From contig OX411544.1 of NCBI GenBank assembly GCA_948146395.1, positions 39,154,630 to 39,218,629 of the forward strand: a stretch of DNA of 64,000 nucleotides, in the 5' to 3' direction. Of the stretch, positions 22,363-34,210 are shown piece after piece (within the stretch, counting starts at the first letter, position 1; every line of letters starts with the position of its first letter). A program made the translations under genes and the position numbers. The notes below the pieces were generated by a model that was not told the DNA's origin, made no database searches, and saw only the letters and a program-made list of their open reading frames with translations. The stretch comes from Fragum whitleyi. Lineage: Eukaryota > Mollusca > Bivalvia > Cardiida > Cardiidae.

Positions 22363-23543
22363 AACATTATCATCATAAATGCAGAAAGTATGCGTGTTGT
22401 TACGATCCAAGTCCGAATGCGGCGCAACCCTAATTGTGTTAGTACGACATGAATTAATGTTGACGTTTAAATTGCCTTTGATAATTTTTCCATGTGGTAT
22501 TTCATTATCATAAAATGGGTACATATAATTAACGAAAAATAATTGATGTTGCACAATAATTGTGGGGAAAGAAATTTGAGAAAAAAGCAAAACGCAGTAA
22601 AATTTAAACATATTAATGGTAGCAGTAATTCTACATATCAAATGCTTCAAAAACAAAATTTACCCACTTAAGTGATGATGACAATTTAGTAAAAAAAAAA
22701 GAGAGAGAGATTTTGAAGGACATTTCCAACATTTCATGTGTGCATGGTGGACTGACAATTTGCAGCCTGGAAAATCACAAAATGTATTAGAAAACACTTC
22801 CTTTGTGAACAGATACCATATTAATTAAGCCCATAGTAAAGACTCGGATCAGACTAATCAGAGTCACGGATTGATCTGTGCCTTTACGTTGCACACATTG
22901 TAAAATTATTGGTTCGAACTACAAGGCAAAGGTTCACTTTACGGTTCACAGGTTCTTTTAAGTTAAATGACTTTGGTAAACATTAAATGAATATGCAGTT
23001 AGACAATTAGTCTGGCCACCAGACTTTTCTTTAAAGTGGTTTTTCTAAGGGAATTAAATCCCCTGTCTCTGAAAAATAAGACAATCTGAAAGTACATGTG
23101 TCATTGAAATAATTATTTATAATGATTTTTCAAATAAAAAAAATAAAAAAAATATCATCAGCTAAATTAATACAATCAACCAATATTTCAACATGTCTTT
23201 ATAGCGTCATGAACTTAATTCATATGTGGCCGCTTATGTGAAATGGACCACCTGGGTAGTGCACCTTGTGTCGACCCTAGACAGGCTGCGCCGTCTGCGC
23301 AGTCTGACTAGGGTCGTCATTTTTCTCTCTCTATTTTTTTCCTGAACCAGGAATGATATTTCTTTGTCCTGTATAAAAAAAAATTGGGTTACCTTGGGGT
23401 AGGTTCAGTCTCTTCTTTTATACAGAGTTCCCAGATGGTCATTTTTCGTGAGTCTAGCCATACGTAATATATTCTCTTCATTGATTTAAAAATGGATTTC
23501 TTCGGGTATACGGAAATGTTCAAAACTTTTTCTGGGTAATAAC
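22363..23543. other. Non-coding stretch with repeat traces
   Basis: Near 22716 GGACATTTCCAACATTTCAT is a remnant of a family A end. At about 23270-23320 TCGACCCTAGACAGGCTGCG folds against CGCAGTCTGACTAGGGTCG, a small hairpin repeated near 36176-36221. The 103-codon minus-strand frame at 22345-22656 has no recognisable features. Confidence 0.45.
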
Positions 23544-23891
23544 ATGGAAAAGTTGATAATAACATCTGACGAAGAAAAAAAGGATCAAAATGGAGACAGA
23601 CTATTTACATTCGGAACACCACTCGGCCAATCTCACGATCAACCTCGGATGTACATAGACGGAATATTTTCAAAAAATACGGGAAACCCTTTGAAGAACT
23701 CAATGACGTCAGTTAAAATGGCGTTAGCCCTCGAAACTTTGAGTGAAAACATTCGACGTCGTTAAGTCAGTGACGTAAAACCATCGTATCCTTATATAAA
23801 TATCTTTAGATTCTTAAATAACGGCTGAAAAATCTTAATTTTTGAGAATGACGGATCATTCTCAAAAATTAAGATTTTTCAGCCGTTATTT
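23544..23891. repeat. Repeat J, copy 1, ending in a 36-bp perfect hairpin
   Basis: The block from about 23620 (CGGCCAATCTCACGATCAAC) through TGACGTCAGTTAAAATGGCG and TTAGCCCTCGAAACTTTG is present inverted at 30900-31135. It ends at 23816-23891 with a 36-bp perfect stem (AAATAACGGCTGAAAAATCT...), loop CGGA. The 73-codon frame here and its minus-strand relative at 30900-31151 share TSVKMALALETL, but that reflects the DNA repeat and is not evidence of a gene. Confidence 0.7.
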
Positions 23892-26516
23892 ACTGTAAAA
23901 GATTTAAATCTACAATGCTAATTTTTCTTACACTGTTTCCGCCTAACATAATGCACGATTTTATTACATACCCATCCGTCTTACATACATCCGAGGTATG
24001 TTGCAGTTTACGGAAATGACCGAGTGATGTTCCGAATGAGACTGTTTACACCGGACCCGATGAAGCATCTATGATGAAACTTGACCGATTGTTATGTCCC
24101 CTGGCAAAGTCAGATTACCTATTATCGTTGACCGGAAAAGTCCCGAAACTCTTGTAACATAAATCAAATACATTTACATAACTTTAGATGGCCCGATAAA
24201 CATACGCCACGTTAAATATACCGAAACAGACAGAGACGAGGTAAGGGTGAAAAAGTCAAAATGTATTCGACATTTGACTGCCAATTTACTCTTTCAGGTT
24301 CGAAAAAAAGTGATTTTTTTCCTTTATTGGTGAACACGCAGATTACCGATTTACAGGAGTTTGTTATATAATTTAAATTATTATTGTTATGATTAAAAGG
24401 TTAATAATGCCCCCTTTCGAAAAGGAGATGGTATTTTGCCTTGCTCTTGTCGGTCGATCGCACCTTTTTCGCGGTGCGTTAGTAGACCATGACTGACCGG
24501 AGCTCAAAAAGTGTGCAAGCTAGAATCATGAAACTTCGCACGTGAATAGATCTCAGTTGGGAAGTTCGCATGACCGACCCGAAAAGCGATGATCATGATC
24601 TAAAATGTGAGGAAGACATCCATGTGAACGGAGTTCTCTACTGATCACGGGTAAAACGTGCCACGCTGACACCAGAAAGTTGGTGGGCAGCTGATCGATT
24701 TTTTCGATACGAGACGAACGGCGGAGTAAGTATTTTACTGATTAGTAAACCAAAACAATAATTTTCATTTCAACTTTAAGAATTACTGTCGAGAAAATGG
24801 TTCTACTTTTAGGAAATAAAAGTAGAGGGTAAGAATTAAGCAAAATGAGCGATTTCTAGCCCTAGGAGTGGGTAGCTTTGCTTGTTTGTTTTTAGGTTTA
24901 TCACTAATTAGGCATGCATCCGTGTTCCGTTCATACCATATCTTAAGAACGATTTTGCAGCATGCTTGATGTCTCAAGATCCCGGTCCGTCCCTAGCAAC
25001 CAGTTACCGTCTATCTTTGAATTTCATAACAAGGGCTCTGATTGGTCGAGTATCATCCAATAAGACCCCTCGTTATAAAACTTGTACCAGACTGGTTCTT
25101 GTGTATACGGATTTTGATGCACCAAGATGACTGGAGACTGCGTCACCTATTATCTATCCTTTGTTAACCAAACCAGTAAACTTGTGACCGCCGTCAGGTC
25201 ACGGCACACACAGTCTCAGTTTCAATTATTTTATAAGATTGCTTCAACTTTTTACCCCAGACATCTACAAATTAAAAGACCGTCAAACTGATCGGTTGCC
25301 ACCACAAAATGACTTTTATCTGTTTAGATCTGTTAAAATGAAAGATATGTGTTGGTTTTATGTTCCTATTGCATATAAAAGTCGTTTTTTAAAGTTCAAT
25401 TAAAGGTGATGACTTATTATCCTGCTTTTTGCATAAAGTAGCTTTCACTGGTCAAAGGCTAATTGTCTATACAATATAGTCATTTCTTTATTGCTTTTCG
25501 ATTCACAATCGAGAAATAGCAGTGCAATTATCACTTGATAATCACACCGCCAAACCAGTGAAATTACCAAAAAATATACCTTGCTTTCGTTCATTCCCTT
25601 AAGAAAAGTTTATTCATACATTAGTGTTATTAATTTCTAGTTTCATTTCCCAATTTAATAAAAAAAAAAGATCTCTACATATCTTATAATTATATAAAAT
25701 GAATCAAATTGTGAAGATTTCACAATAATGATACCAATTATTTTTTACGTGACTTTTCTGCTGCCACCTTAAAATTGTTTCGTTTGGAAATAAAAAAAAA
25801 ACAAACAGTTTTCTGCTAAGCAGACTGCACGAAAATCGACGGAATGATCTAAAATCAAATTATTACTTGTTACAGATAGTCTAATGTCGGCAAAGAGGCT
25901 GTCTAGACTTTGAAGAACGTTCGTTGGTTCTTAAGTTAGACTCATTCGGGACAATGTACCGCTGTTTGTAATCACATCCATTTAATCTTGAATGAGACCT
26001 GCTTTTTTTCTTATTTTCAAGTCTTTCAATTTGATACAACAGAAACATCAATTTGTTACAAAAGAAACAAAATTAGGACAACGAAAACACATTAGTAAGG
26101 TCGAGCTTACACCATTGTTTCATTCAAATATACATGTACTGATACTTAAATTGAATTTGAAAATTTAAAACCTGTATTAAATAAAAGAGCTAGAGATGTT
26201 ACTAAAATACGATAAATTCTTTTGTAAATGATGCCGTCTGTACGCATTTCCCTCCCGTACCAACTAAACGATCACAGCATAACTGTTGACCGCTTTGATT
26301 TTTACGGTGTCCAGTTAAGATGTTCATCTTTATCCAATAAATAGCCATTAGTGACCAGTGGTTGAATGGACGCATTCAACAAAAAGTATTTAAATGTCTG
26401 TATTTTACAATCAAATAATGTGTTTTATAATCGAACCGTAAGTGCAAAAAGACCCGACCTGGTAAACAGCGGTCAAAACGGTACTTTTTAACACTTTGCT
26501 GGATTCCATGAATTTG
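23892..26516. other. Non-coding stretch
   Basis: No gene recognised. 24440-24560 includes a hairpin CGCACCTTTTTCGCGGTGCG and AGAATCATGAAACTTCGCAC, which resembles a degenerate repeat common in mollusc genomes (from memory, unverified). The rest is AT-rich without repeat partners in the window. Confidence 0.4.
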
Positions 26517-26753
26517 TGAGCCTGTGAGTGACATTTCCAACAATTTCACGTGTGCACAAAGCAAATCCTCTGATCAGCCTGTGCATTCGCACAGACTGAC
26601 CAAATTCTTCACTATTGGCCCTATAGATGGATAAGATCTTGTATTCATTTCAGTCAGTCAGCTAATATTCTTATTGTTTTTGTGGTTGTCCAGGTTGCTC
26701 CGTGCCTATACCAAGCCAACATCCAAATTGTTGGAAATGTCACGCACAGGCTC
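26517..26753. mobile_element. Family A MITE, copy 3
   Basis: TGAGCCTGTGAGTGACATTTCC at left and GGAAATGTCACGCACAGGCT at right. Internal hairpin CAGCCTGTGCATTCGCACAG. The best-preserved termini of the family, defining the end as GAGCCTGTGCGTGAC. Confidence 0.82.
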
Positions 26754-26888
26754 TATGTTAAAACCAGTTTCAGCGATGGTGTTCACACATGGCTATATAG
26801 ATGCACAAGTTTAAGTGAGCATACAGAATTGACCTTTCATTACTCACTTCAACTTATGCACCTTAAGTACGCTGCATGTAAAGTTCTA

Positions 26889-27050
26889 GGCCCGAGATTA
26901 TAAAACCTTTCTCATTTTCTTTGGCTGAATACTTTCTCAAACTAAGAATTTTAATTAATGTATGAACGTATAAATGGTAATATTGTTAATTATAACAACT
27001 TAATCATTAATATTATCTTAGAATTATGTCCATACATTTATAATATCATT
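26889..27050. repeat. Partial family H element
   Basis: GGCCCGAGATTATAAAACCTTTCTCATT matches the terminal repeat of the elements at 14511 and 48855. The interior is only loosely similar and the right terminus is absent, where a larger element begins at 27071. Confidence 0.4.
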
Positions 27051-27070
27051 ACAACAGAATCAAAGCTTAA

Positions 27071-28140
27071 GACGTCGCGCACGCTAATGCTTAACATTTT
27101 GTAACGTCGATTTGCTATTTAGACGTTATTTCATCATGTTCTTTTCTGAATCGCTCTTGTTTATCGCATGTTGATTTTGCCATGCGTATTTATTTAAAAT
27201 TGCTATATAAGTAGTTTACCGAGTTAGACAGGAAATATTTTTCTCGCAGAAAGCAATTTTATCATCAATTAGCTTTAATTATTGTTTGATCAAAAAGATT
27301 AAGAGCGCAATGTAATGACCTAAGACGTTAAAACATTACGTTTTTTAAAGTATGTCCACACAAACAAATCTTAATATTTTTTGATATTTTCAAATGTATC
27401 TCTACGAAGTTTTTCCAAGAGATTGTAAGAAAAAGTAATATTTCAAAAATATGAAATTATTTATGATACTCATTTTGATAATGAAACGCTGCAGCGAAAC
27501 ATTTTGAAAACTGGCTACCAAATTCGCGCAATTCAGAAATTGTGTCCACACAGATTTTTACTTTTAATTTTGTTGTATATTGCGTTTTAGCATTTTGGAC
27601 CACATCATCGTAAACTAGAAAAAAAATAATAGTTTTATTTTGAAATTTCACAACATTTTATTAATTATTGATAAAGATATTCAGAAAACTTTGTGAAATT
27701 TCACGTCGATTTTTCGCTAAAATTTGACGTTTTACAACTTTTGAATTGTTGAATAAATCTCTATCAATTGTTTCTTATTTCACTGACAAACGTCTTAGTT
27801 CATATTCTAAGTTGATGAACCTTCTCGCATAAATATAGACATTATCAACATTTTTCACGAACTATTTTACGCATTTAAGGGTCTAAAGGAAATCCACCAA
27901 TGAATAATTTGTTACGTTTAACAGACGTAATTTTAGAGTTTTTGTGACAAAGAAACTTAATTTAATGAGAATTTGTTTTCCTTCAGTTCACCTAACAAAT
28001 ATTCTTTTAAAGTATGCTTTTTTGTTGTTCATTTACTATAAAGAACATAGAAATCGGCTAACAGGTTTGAAAGAAAAAGCAGATTGAACTTGACAGGAGA
28101 CGTACAATTTCAAATGTTAAGCATTACCGTGCGCGACGTC
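27071..28140. mobile_element. 1.07-kb DNA transposon, PIF/Harbinger-like, non-autonomous
   Basis: Terminal inverted repeats of 29 bp differ at one base: left GACGTCGCGCACGCTAATGC then TTAACATTT, right the complement with one change. The 3 bp outside each end is TAA, fitting the TWA target duplication typical of PIF/Harbinger. The interior is AT-rich with no transposase-like frame (longest minus-strand frame 64 codons at 27457-27651), so it would need a transposase in trans. Superfamily assignment rests only on the target site. Confidence 0.75.
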
Positions 28141-29009
28141 TAAACGGCCCAATAATCGCAAGTTGAAATATTGAGAAATGTTAGGTTAGCTTGAGTAAAG
28201 TTGGGCACTGATGTTTCTGCTTAGACTTTCGAATCAAGAATGATTCAACACAAAATCGTGATATAACTTTAATTCGTTTTGTCATTTTTCCTTTGTGATA
28301 ATCGTATTGACTAATAATTAGACCAATCTGTCGCACCAATCAATCACGTGTCACATAAATCTTTTGATTGGATGGGGCGTTAACCACGTGACAAGTCGGT
28401 TACCATAGCGTGCAATATGATCACAGGCGCTCATCTGTTCTTGATATCTGAGACGCTTGGCGCAGAAATTACGTCATGACCTCGTGACCTAACGCCTATC
28501 AAATATGCACGCAATCACAAACTTCAAAGGAAGCCATGATTTCAGATCCTTGTCAATGATTTGAGGTATCAGACCTTTAAAATATCACTCTTTAACTAGT
28601 TAGAACGAAGATAGAAGAGAAAAATCTTCTAGATCACGGGCGTAACCTACATTACGGACATTACGCAAGTGCGTAATAGAAATAAATCCTATTTCGAAAA
28701 TGTCTTGATGAATGATCATTACATCGAAACTACAGCTTATTCAAGCAGTAGTTACGATACCATGATTTTGCACCAACGCTCAATTCAAAGAAAAGGGGAG
28801 CGGACGAAGGACAATAATCTTTTGTCACCTCAAAATATTCCCTTAGCCTATATATATTCTATGTTAGTCGCCTTGTGAGTGCGTTAAAACTCCAAAATCC
28901 TAGTTACGCTTATGTAGATAGAAGAGAAGAAATTCTACGGGTACGTAATTGGTGGGTTGTTAGCTGCGCCCCTTGACCTCAGTCATGACATACGCCTCAA
29001 ATATTTGGT
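28141..29009. other. Non-coding stretch
   Basis: No gene recognised. The segment 28340-28520 is less AT-rich (CACGTGACAAGTCGG, GCGTTAACCACGTGAC) but has no open frame and no repeat partner in the window. Confidence 0.4.
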
Positions 29010-29203
29010 TTAAACATATTTATTTTACATCGATTGGGAAACAAGTTCTTAGATTAATCTCTCTCGATTCTGCTTCCTGGAAAATTCACTAGTACCGAAT
29101 GTGTGGGCCAATGAAAGAACCAAGATCTATAGCCGCTCCCGGGAATCGAATTCAGGACCTTTGGATAAAGAGGCCGATGCTCTTCATCTAGACCACGGAC
29201 ACC
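29010..29203 (-). mobile_element. tRNA-derived SINE (family S3)
   Basis: On the minus strand from about 29203: TGTCCGTGGTCTAGATG carries a perfect A box (TGGTCTAGATG). About 50 bp later AATTCGATTCCCGGGAGC is a B box with one mismatch. The body ends near ATCGATGTAAAATAAATATG. The head resembles a tRNA but the anticodon arm does not pair. Confidence 0.6.
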
Positions 29204-29642
29204 ACACAGAATAACATTCAAATATTTAAATGTTAGTCTGAATATTATATAGTATTATCACAAAATGGCGTAAAACGCATATATGAAATAAGAAGAAATA
29301 ACATATAACATTTTTCGCAATAAGATACATATGCCATTTGATTCAACTACATTTGTATGTACACATAGAGCTCCGCGCTTTTTTTTTTTTTTTTTCTCAA
29401 CGTCATCTTTAGCGATGATTCTTTTGACGTCATATAACCTACGTGAAAAAATGACGCGTTTCGCCTTCTGTGAAATTCTCCGAACGTCAATATCATTACA
29501 TTTCCATTTATTTTATACCCTGAAAAAGGTTTTAATACAATTTTACACCCAGGTGAGGGTAAAATACTTATTTTAGAAATTGTCATCGTGTTATCTAATT
29601 CATATAATTTCATTTTTGCTATAATGTGTCGATGAATAAAAT

Positions 29643-29713
29643 CTGATGAGGATAGAGGAGGAGTATGATTTCGCTATGCAAAGCGAAATCATACTCCTCC
29701 TCTATCCTCTATC
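29643..29713. repeat. 35-bp near-perfect hairpin
   Basis: ATCTGATGAGGATAGAGGAG continues to GATTTCGCT and folds on its exact complement after a 4-6-base loop; a single indel interrupts the stem. Arms are far more GC-rich than the flanks. No second copy seen. Confidence 0.7.
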
Positions 29714-30709
29714 AGACTTCGTTAGAGCACATATCATAGAGAAAATGTAATTATTTCATAAGTAAACATGAAACAAAATACAAACCGTTGGACGTCTACC
29801 TAAACATCGTAGTTTCTGCTTGTACCGATATTGCTATCGTTAATCTTGTGTCGCGGAAATTATGGCAAAATGAGCAACATTCTCTGAATAAAGATATTAT
29901 TATAAAGGCATAGTATATACCCCCGTATTTAGCTATTTATTCGACTAGTTTTTTTTTTCTTGGGTAGGTTTAAATAACGGTTATGTACGAGCAGAAAACT
30001 TGAACATATGCTTGCAGAAATATGATGACGTAGGCTACGACGTCGCTACGACGTATTTTGTCATCCTGAATGGTCTGAGAACGTGTTAGGAGTGAACGAA
30101 TGGAGCATTGAGTGAGCGATTTAGAATTGTTTCGAAAAGGATGAATTTCTATTTCATTATATTTTTTAACTATATCGGATCACATGTGACTTGATTTTCT
30201 AGTCAGAAGGCGTTAAAAGAGTATTATGTCCAAGAAAGGAAAATATTATGACTTTGAGGATAGCCAGTTTCATATTTTCATCACAGTTTGCCGAGAAAAA
30301 ATAACACAAATGGTAACGTTTGACAAATCTTTGAGTCATTTTATCGCAGTTCCTTTTTAGAAACGAATGCTTCACATACGTCAGAGGAAGGCGCCGTGAT
30401 CAAAAGCTTGGCGGGATGACACCGAATGACTAAAGATAGAATGGGGAACACATTAAAAGCACGAAAAGATCGACGTTGTTGAGTTGGCATCTTTTTTACG
30501 CTCTTATAGTTCGTTTTTAGCAGTGGTGTACCGATGTCCTACTTCTCCGCCACATTTTTTCTACTTGCGAGCAGGTGCATTTTTCCAGTTTGTTTTTCCG
30601 TTGACAAGTAATGAGGCTAAATCTAATACCAAACGATACAAAATGGAACCCAAAGATAAATTTTTCGGACGGGTATGTAACGAAATTGAGTATTTTGTTA
30701 GGCGGAAAC

Positions 30710-30743
<34 letters not shown>

Positions 30744-30790
30744 CGCGGAAACAACCGGCGCCATCTTTAGACGTTATATTTTTTTACAGT
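29714..30790. other. Non-coding stretch with poly-A tract and family B fragment
   Basis: 30056-30160 carries a decayed reverse fragment of family B (TCATCCTGAATGGTC, GGAGTGAACGAATGGAGC, GATTTAGAATTGTTT). A run of 28 A lies at 30715-30742; a 102-codon frame passes through it but shows no protein features. Confidence 0.5.
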
Positions 30791-31135
30791 AAATAACGAC
30801 TGAAAAATCTTAATTTTTGAGAATCTTTGAAAATGACAATAACGGCAGAAAAATCTTATTTTTTTAGAATGATGAATCATTCTCAAAAGTTACGAATTTT
30901 CAGCCGTTATTTAAGAATTTAACGATATTTTTATAAGGATACGAGGGTTTCACGTCAGTGTCTTTTACGAGTAGCGTTGATGACTTCGAATGTTTTACGC
31001 CCAAAGTTTCGAGGGCTAACGCCATTTTAACTGACGTCATCGAGTTTTTTTCCAAGGTTTTCCCGTAAATCTTAAAAATAGTACGTCTAATCACATTCAA
31101 AGTTGATCGTGAGATTGGCCGAGTGGTGTTCCGAA
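30791..31135 (-). repeat. Repeat J, copy 2 (inverted relative to 23.6 kb)
   Basis: Contains two versions of the AAATAACGGCTGAAAAATCTT hairpin arm (30791-30912), then the complement of the 23620-23815 block: TATTTTTATAAGGATACGAG, GAGGGCTAACGCCATTTTAA and TGATCGTGAGATTGGCCGAG. The hairpin is less perfect than at 23816. Confidence 0.7.
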
Positions 31136-31560
31136 AGGAGCCTGGATGCATATATCAAAGAGAAGAGAAAAGAACTATTTCTAACAATAGTGCTTTCTCT
31201 AAGTACATCTATTCCATTTTTACGGACAAGTTCATTTTGATCGTGGACGAGTCGAAAATCATCTATTACTTGTCCGGAGACAGGCGGAGGGCTAACGCCA
31301 TTTTAACTGACGTCATCGAGTTTTTTCCAAGGTTTTCCCGTAAATCTTAAAAATAGTACGTCTAATCACATTCAAAGTTGATCGTGAGATTGGCCGAGTG
31401 GTGTTCCGAAAGGAGCCTGGATGCATATATCAAAGAGAAGAGAAAAGAACTATTTCTAACAATAGTGCTTTCTCTAAGTACATCTATTCCATTTTTACGA
31501 ACAAGTTCATTTTGATCGTGGACGAGTAGAAAATCATCTATTACTTGTCCGGAAACAGGC
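31011..31560. repeat. Two-copy tandem duplication, 275-bp unit
   Basis: 31011-31286 and 31287-31560 are nearly identical; differences include one T in a T-run, GGACAAG/GAACAAG, GAGTCG/GAGTAG and GGAGAC/GGAAAC. Junction GGCGGA|GGGCTAACGCC. The unit includes the end of repeat J plus AAGAGAAGAGAAAAGAACTA and a GACGAGT...ACTTGTCC inverted motif. It arose recently, after repeat J was in place. Confidence 0.9.
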
Positions 31561-32202
31561 GGAGAAACTTCGACATTTTCTACTCCTATCTTCAGTTTCA
31601 AATCGTTGACGCAATAGGTTTGATTTTTTTTATCAAATTTGAGTGTGATCTAGTTGGTCGAAAAAAAAATCAATTAACTTTCTATTGAATTTTAACACGT
31701 ATGTATACACGCATGCGCACAAAGTAGTTGTTTATTTTTTCTTTTTCCTGTCCAGTTGCATATCATAAGAAATTAAGAGATTATTTTGTATGTGATTACG
31801 AGGTTTTCGTCCCGTAATGACTATCTAACCTTTCTAACCTAAAGTATAAACTTGCATGCGAGATTGTTAAATTGTCGAAAGTAAAGACACGCGACATTAA
31901 TTCAAAAAGGCACCCTATATAACTTATAACTTTCATACGATTTCAAGTATTTCATATTCCGGTTTTTTTCAGATAAATAGCTTCTACTAAGCTTTGCAAA
32001 GGTTTTGGTCAGTTAGGTATTTATAACCAAACAGCTGTTACGAGCAGTTGTTGGGTGTTATTATTTATACGAAGGTCACTTGTGACAGTATGAATTCACA
32101 TGAGTCTTGTATTACAACATAAATTACGTTTGTTGACCATCTACCGATGTTATTATTTAATCCTTTACAAATTCTGTATTCAGGATTGCAAAGGCGCTAC
32201 CG
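31561..32202. other. Non-coding stretch
   Basis: No gene and no repeat seen. Confidence 0.5.
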
Positions 32203-32458
32203 AGATCCAGGGGCCTGTTTTACTAAACATCATACGATCATTTTTAGCGTAAGTCAAAAATAAAAGTTGCTTCTACAGTGGTAACTAAATATGAAATTCT
32301 GCCATGCTTCATCTCATTGGAATCGTCATCTAAAGACGATTCCAATGAGATAATGCAAGGCAGAATGAAACAATGAATGAAAATACCATGTACGTTTTGA
32401 GATTTTGACTTACGATTAATTTCTGTAAGAAGTTCAGTAAAGCGGGTCCCTGGATCTT
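32203..32458. mobile_element. Family D foldback, copy 3
   Basis: AGATCCAGGGGCCTGTTTTA at left pairs with GCGGGTCCCTGGATCT at right, extending the family's inverted repeat outward to AGATCC. The centre CATTGGAATCGTCATC folds onto GACGATTCCAATG. Confidence 0.8.
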
Positions 32459-32987
32459 GAAACAATCGTTAGATATATTCTGAAACACAAAAGAAACGTC
32501 GCATTCCTAAAAGCTGTAGAAAAGGGGAAAATAACGTGGCACTGAATCTAGGACGCTCGAGGGTTCTTCGTTTTCCTGAACGCAGGCCCGATGAAAATCT
32601 TTGAACAGTTTGGACAGTGTAGCGTATAAACGAATCGAGAGTGCAGCTTTTTAAATCTGCATGTAATGTGAGAGTTAAAACATATCTTAATTATCTGTGT
32701 AACCTCAAATTACAGTTAAGTTACATTTTCTTGTAATCTTTACGGCCAAGATGATGACCCGTCGCGCGAGAATGGTCTCCGTAAAATAAGCATTTGAAAA
32801 AGAGATTGGGTCCAGCGGAGGACAACCACGGGTAGCATCTCAATAAAAAATTCTATGGGAATAAGAATTATCATTCCGAGTGCAGAAAATTGCCTTATAA
32901 GTTTCGAATCTGGTCAGCCTGTGCAGCCCACGCAGTCTTATGATAGAAGATACTTTTCACCCTTTCCAGATGTTCCAGAATATTGAT
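32459..32987. other. Non-coding stretch
   Basis: No gene recognised. GTCAGCCTGTGCAGCCCACG at about 32911 resembles the internal hairpin of family A, but no family A ends are present. Confidence 0.45.
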
Positions 32988-33428
32988 AAAGTAAGTTACA
33001 TCGTGAAATTGACATTCATCTCAATCAAAACAATTCTAAATCACTCACTCGGCGCTCAATTCATTGGCATTCAAAACACTCGATCAGAACTTTCAAACTT
33101 GATGCCCAAAAAATCACTAAAATGATAAGGACATGAACTACCTTCAAAATACAAAATGCTTTTAAAACGCGTTTTTACTGACGTAATTGAAATTCTAATT
33201 ATCTGATTGGTCCTTTAAGAGATGGGAAACTATGTATAGAACCTGTGCGTATATGTTTTTAAAGGGAGATAAATGATATTGCTAATTTTGTTCATCCTGA
33301 ACAAAATTAGCGATATTGGAATACATCCTTTTAATTTCACTCAAAACTCGCTCGACACACTCGTTCAATTTTATTCCAAATTAGTTCCAAATGCATTCAT
33401 CTTGTCAATTTCACGATGCTGTTAACTG
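32988..33428 (+). mobile_element. Family B MITE, copy 5
   Basis: Left terminus mutated (TAAGTTACATCGTGAAATTG), right terminus intact (GTCAATTTCACGATGCTG, TTAACTGTA). The central palindrome ATTTTGTTCATCCTGAACAA is preserved. 441 bp. Confidence 0.82.
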
Positions 33429-33879
33429 TAATAGTATGGAGAGATTGCAAGTTCATAGTACGTCCTAAGGGAGGTCGTTTCGTCTCGGACTCTCGGAGAC
33501 GAAACAGATCGGATTTCTTTGTTTTATTGATTGCCGTTGTCCTTTATTGGCAAAGAGTTAATTGTCAAATCATATTAACAATGTTATGAAGTTCAAACCA
33601 AGAAACCCAACTCACTGGCGTTTCATAAGTATAAATTGCGCTCACGTTGGAAGCCAGGGCTTGGGTTAATAAAATAGACTACACGTTATCTAATAAATTG
33701 ATACATCCAAAAAATGATAAATAGCCAAATGTTCATATCTTTTCAATAAATTTAATGGAAATCATCTGGTCATTTTTTATACAAGATTTAATTGATCTTC
33801 AAGAAAGCCCCTAATTTCAGGCAAAAATCAAGGACTGTTTCTGTAGATAAAATCTTTTGCTGCTCTACTCAGTCCATTA
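33429..33879. other. Non-coding stretch
   Basis: No gene seen. A short inverted motif GTCTCGGACTCTCGGAGAC lies at 33482-33500. Confidence 0.45.
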
Positions 33880-34210
33880 TTCCCCGAAAGAAATTTCGCG
33901 GTCTTTCTTCAAATCGCCTGTCCTAAACCCCACAGCCCCCAACTGATTACTCAATCATGAATCTGTAACATGTCAATTACTATCAATCCATAATCCCTAA
34001 TCATGATCCAATGGAGCCCTAATAAGCGTCAATCGCCGGAGTCCAATAATTCACCGCGGTCCTTATCTACTTCGGAGACGCTTGGCTGCCATCTTGAATT
34101 TAGATCACTGACGTAATGTGGCAGGTTTATCGCGTCAATATTGCCCTATTAGATAAAGTAATTCGCCAATTGCATTGGGTCATGCATTTAACAAGGTTTA
34201 TCATATTGCA
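33880..34210. other. Island of unique, mixed-composition sequence; candidate conserved non-coding element
   Basis: About 330 bp of clearly higher complexity than its surroundings, unrepeated in the window and without an open frame. It is dense in homeodomain-like TAAT/ATTA cores (CCATAATCCCTAATCATGAT, AGTCCAATAATTCACC), with GATAAAG, TTGCATTGGGTCATGC and TTATCTACTTCGGAGACGC. This texture is typical of developmental enhancers, but no homology search was possible. Confidence 0.3.

Noticed and set aside
22345..22656. 103-codon minus-strand frame
   Set aside because: No recognisable domain; starts and ends in ordinary AT-rich sequence next to a family C element.
23544..23765. Conserved small protein (TSVKMALALETL shared with 30900-31151)
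   Set aside because: The similarity is a DNA-level inverted repeat; reading frames diverge on either side and no start or stop is shared.
29128..29203. tRNA gene on the minus strand
   Set aside because: Anticodon stem mispaired and B box has a mismatch; more consistent with a SINE head.
30484..30792. Retrocopy ending in a poly-A tail at 30715-30742
   Set aside because: No upstream sequence resembling a processed gene and no target duplication around the A-run could be found.
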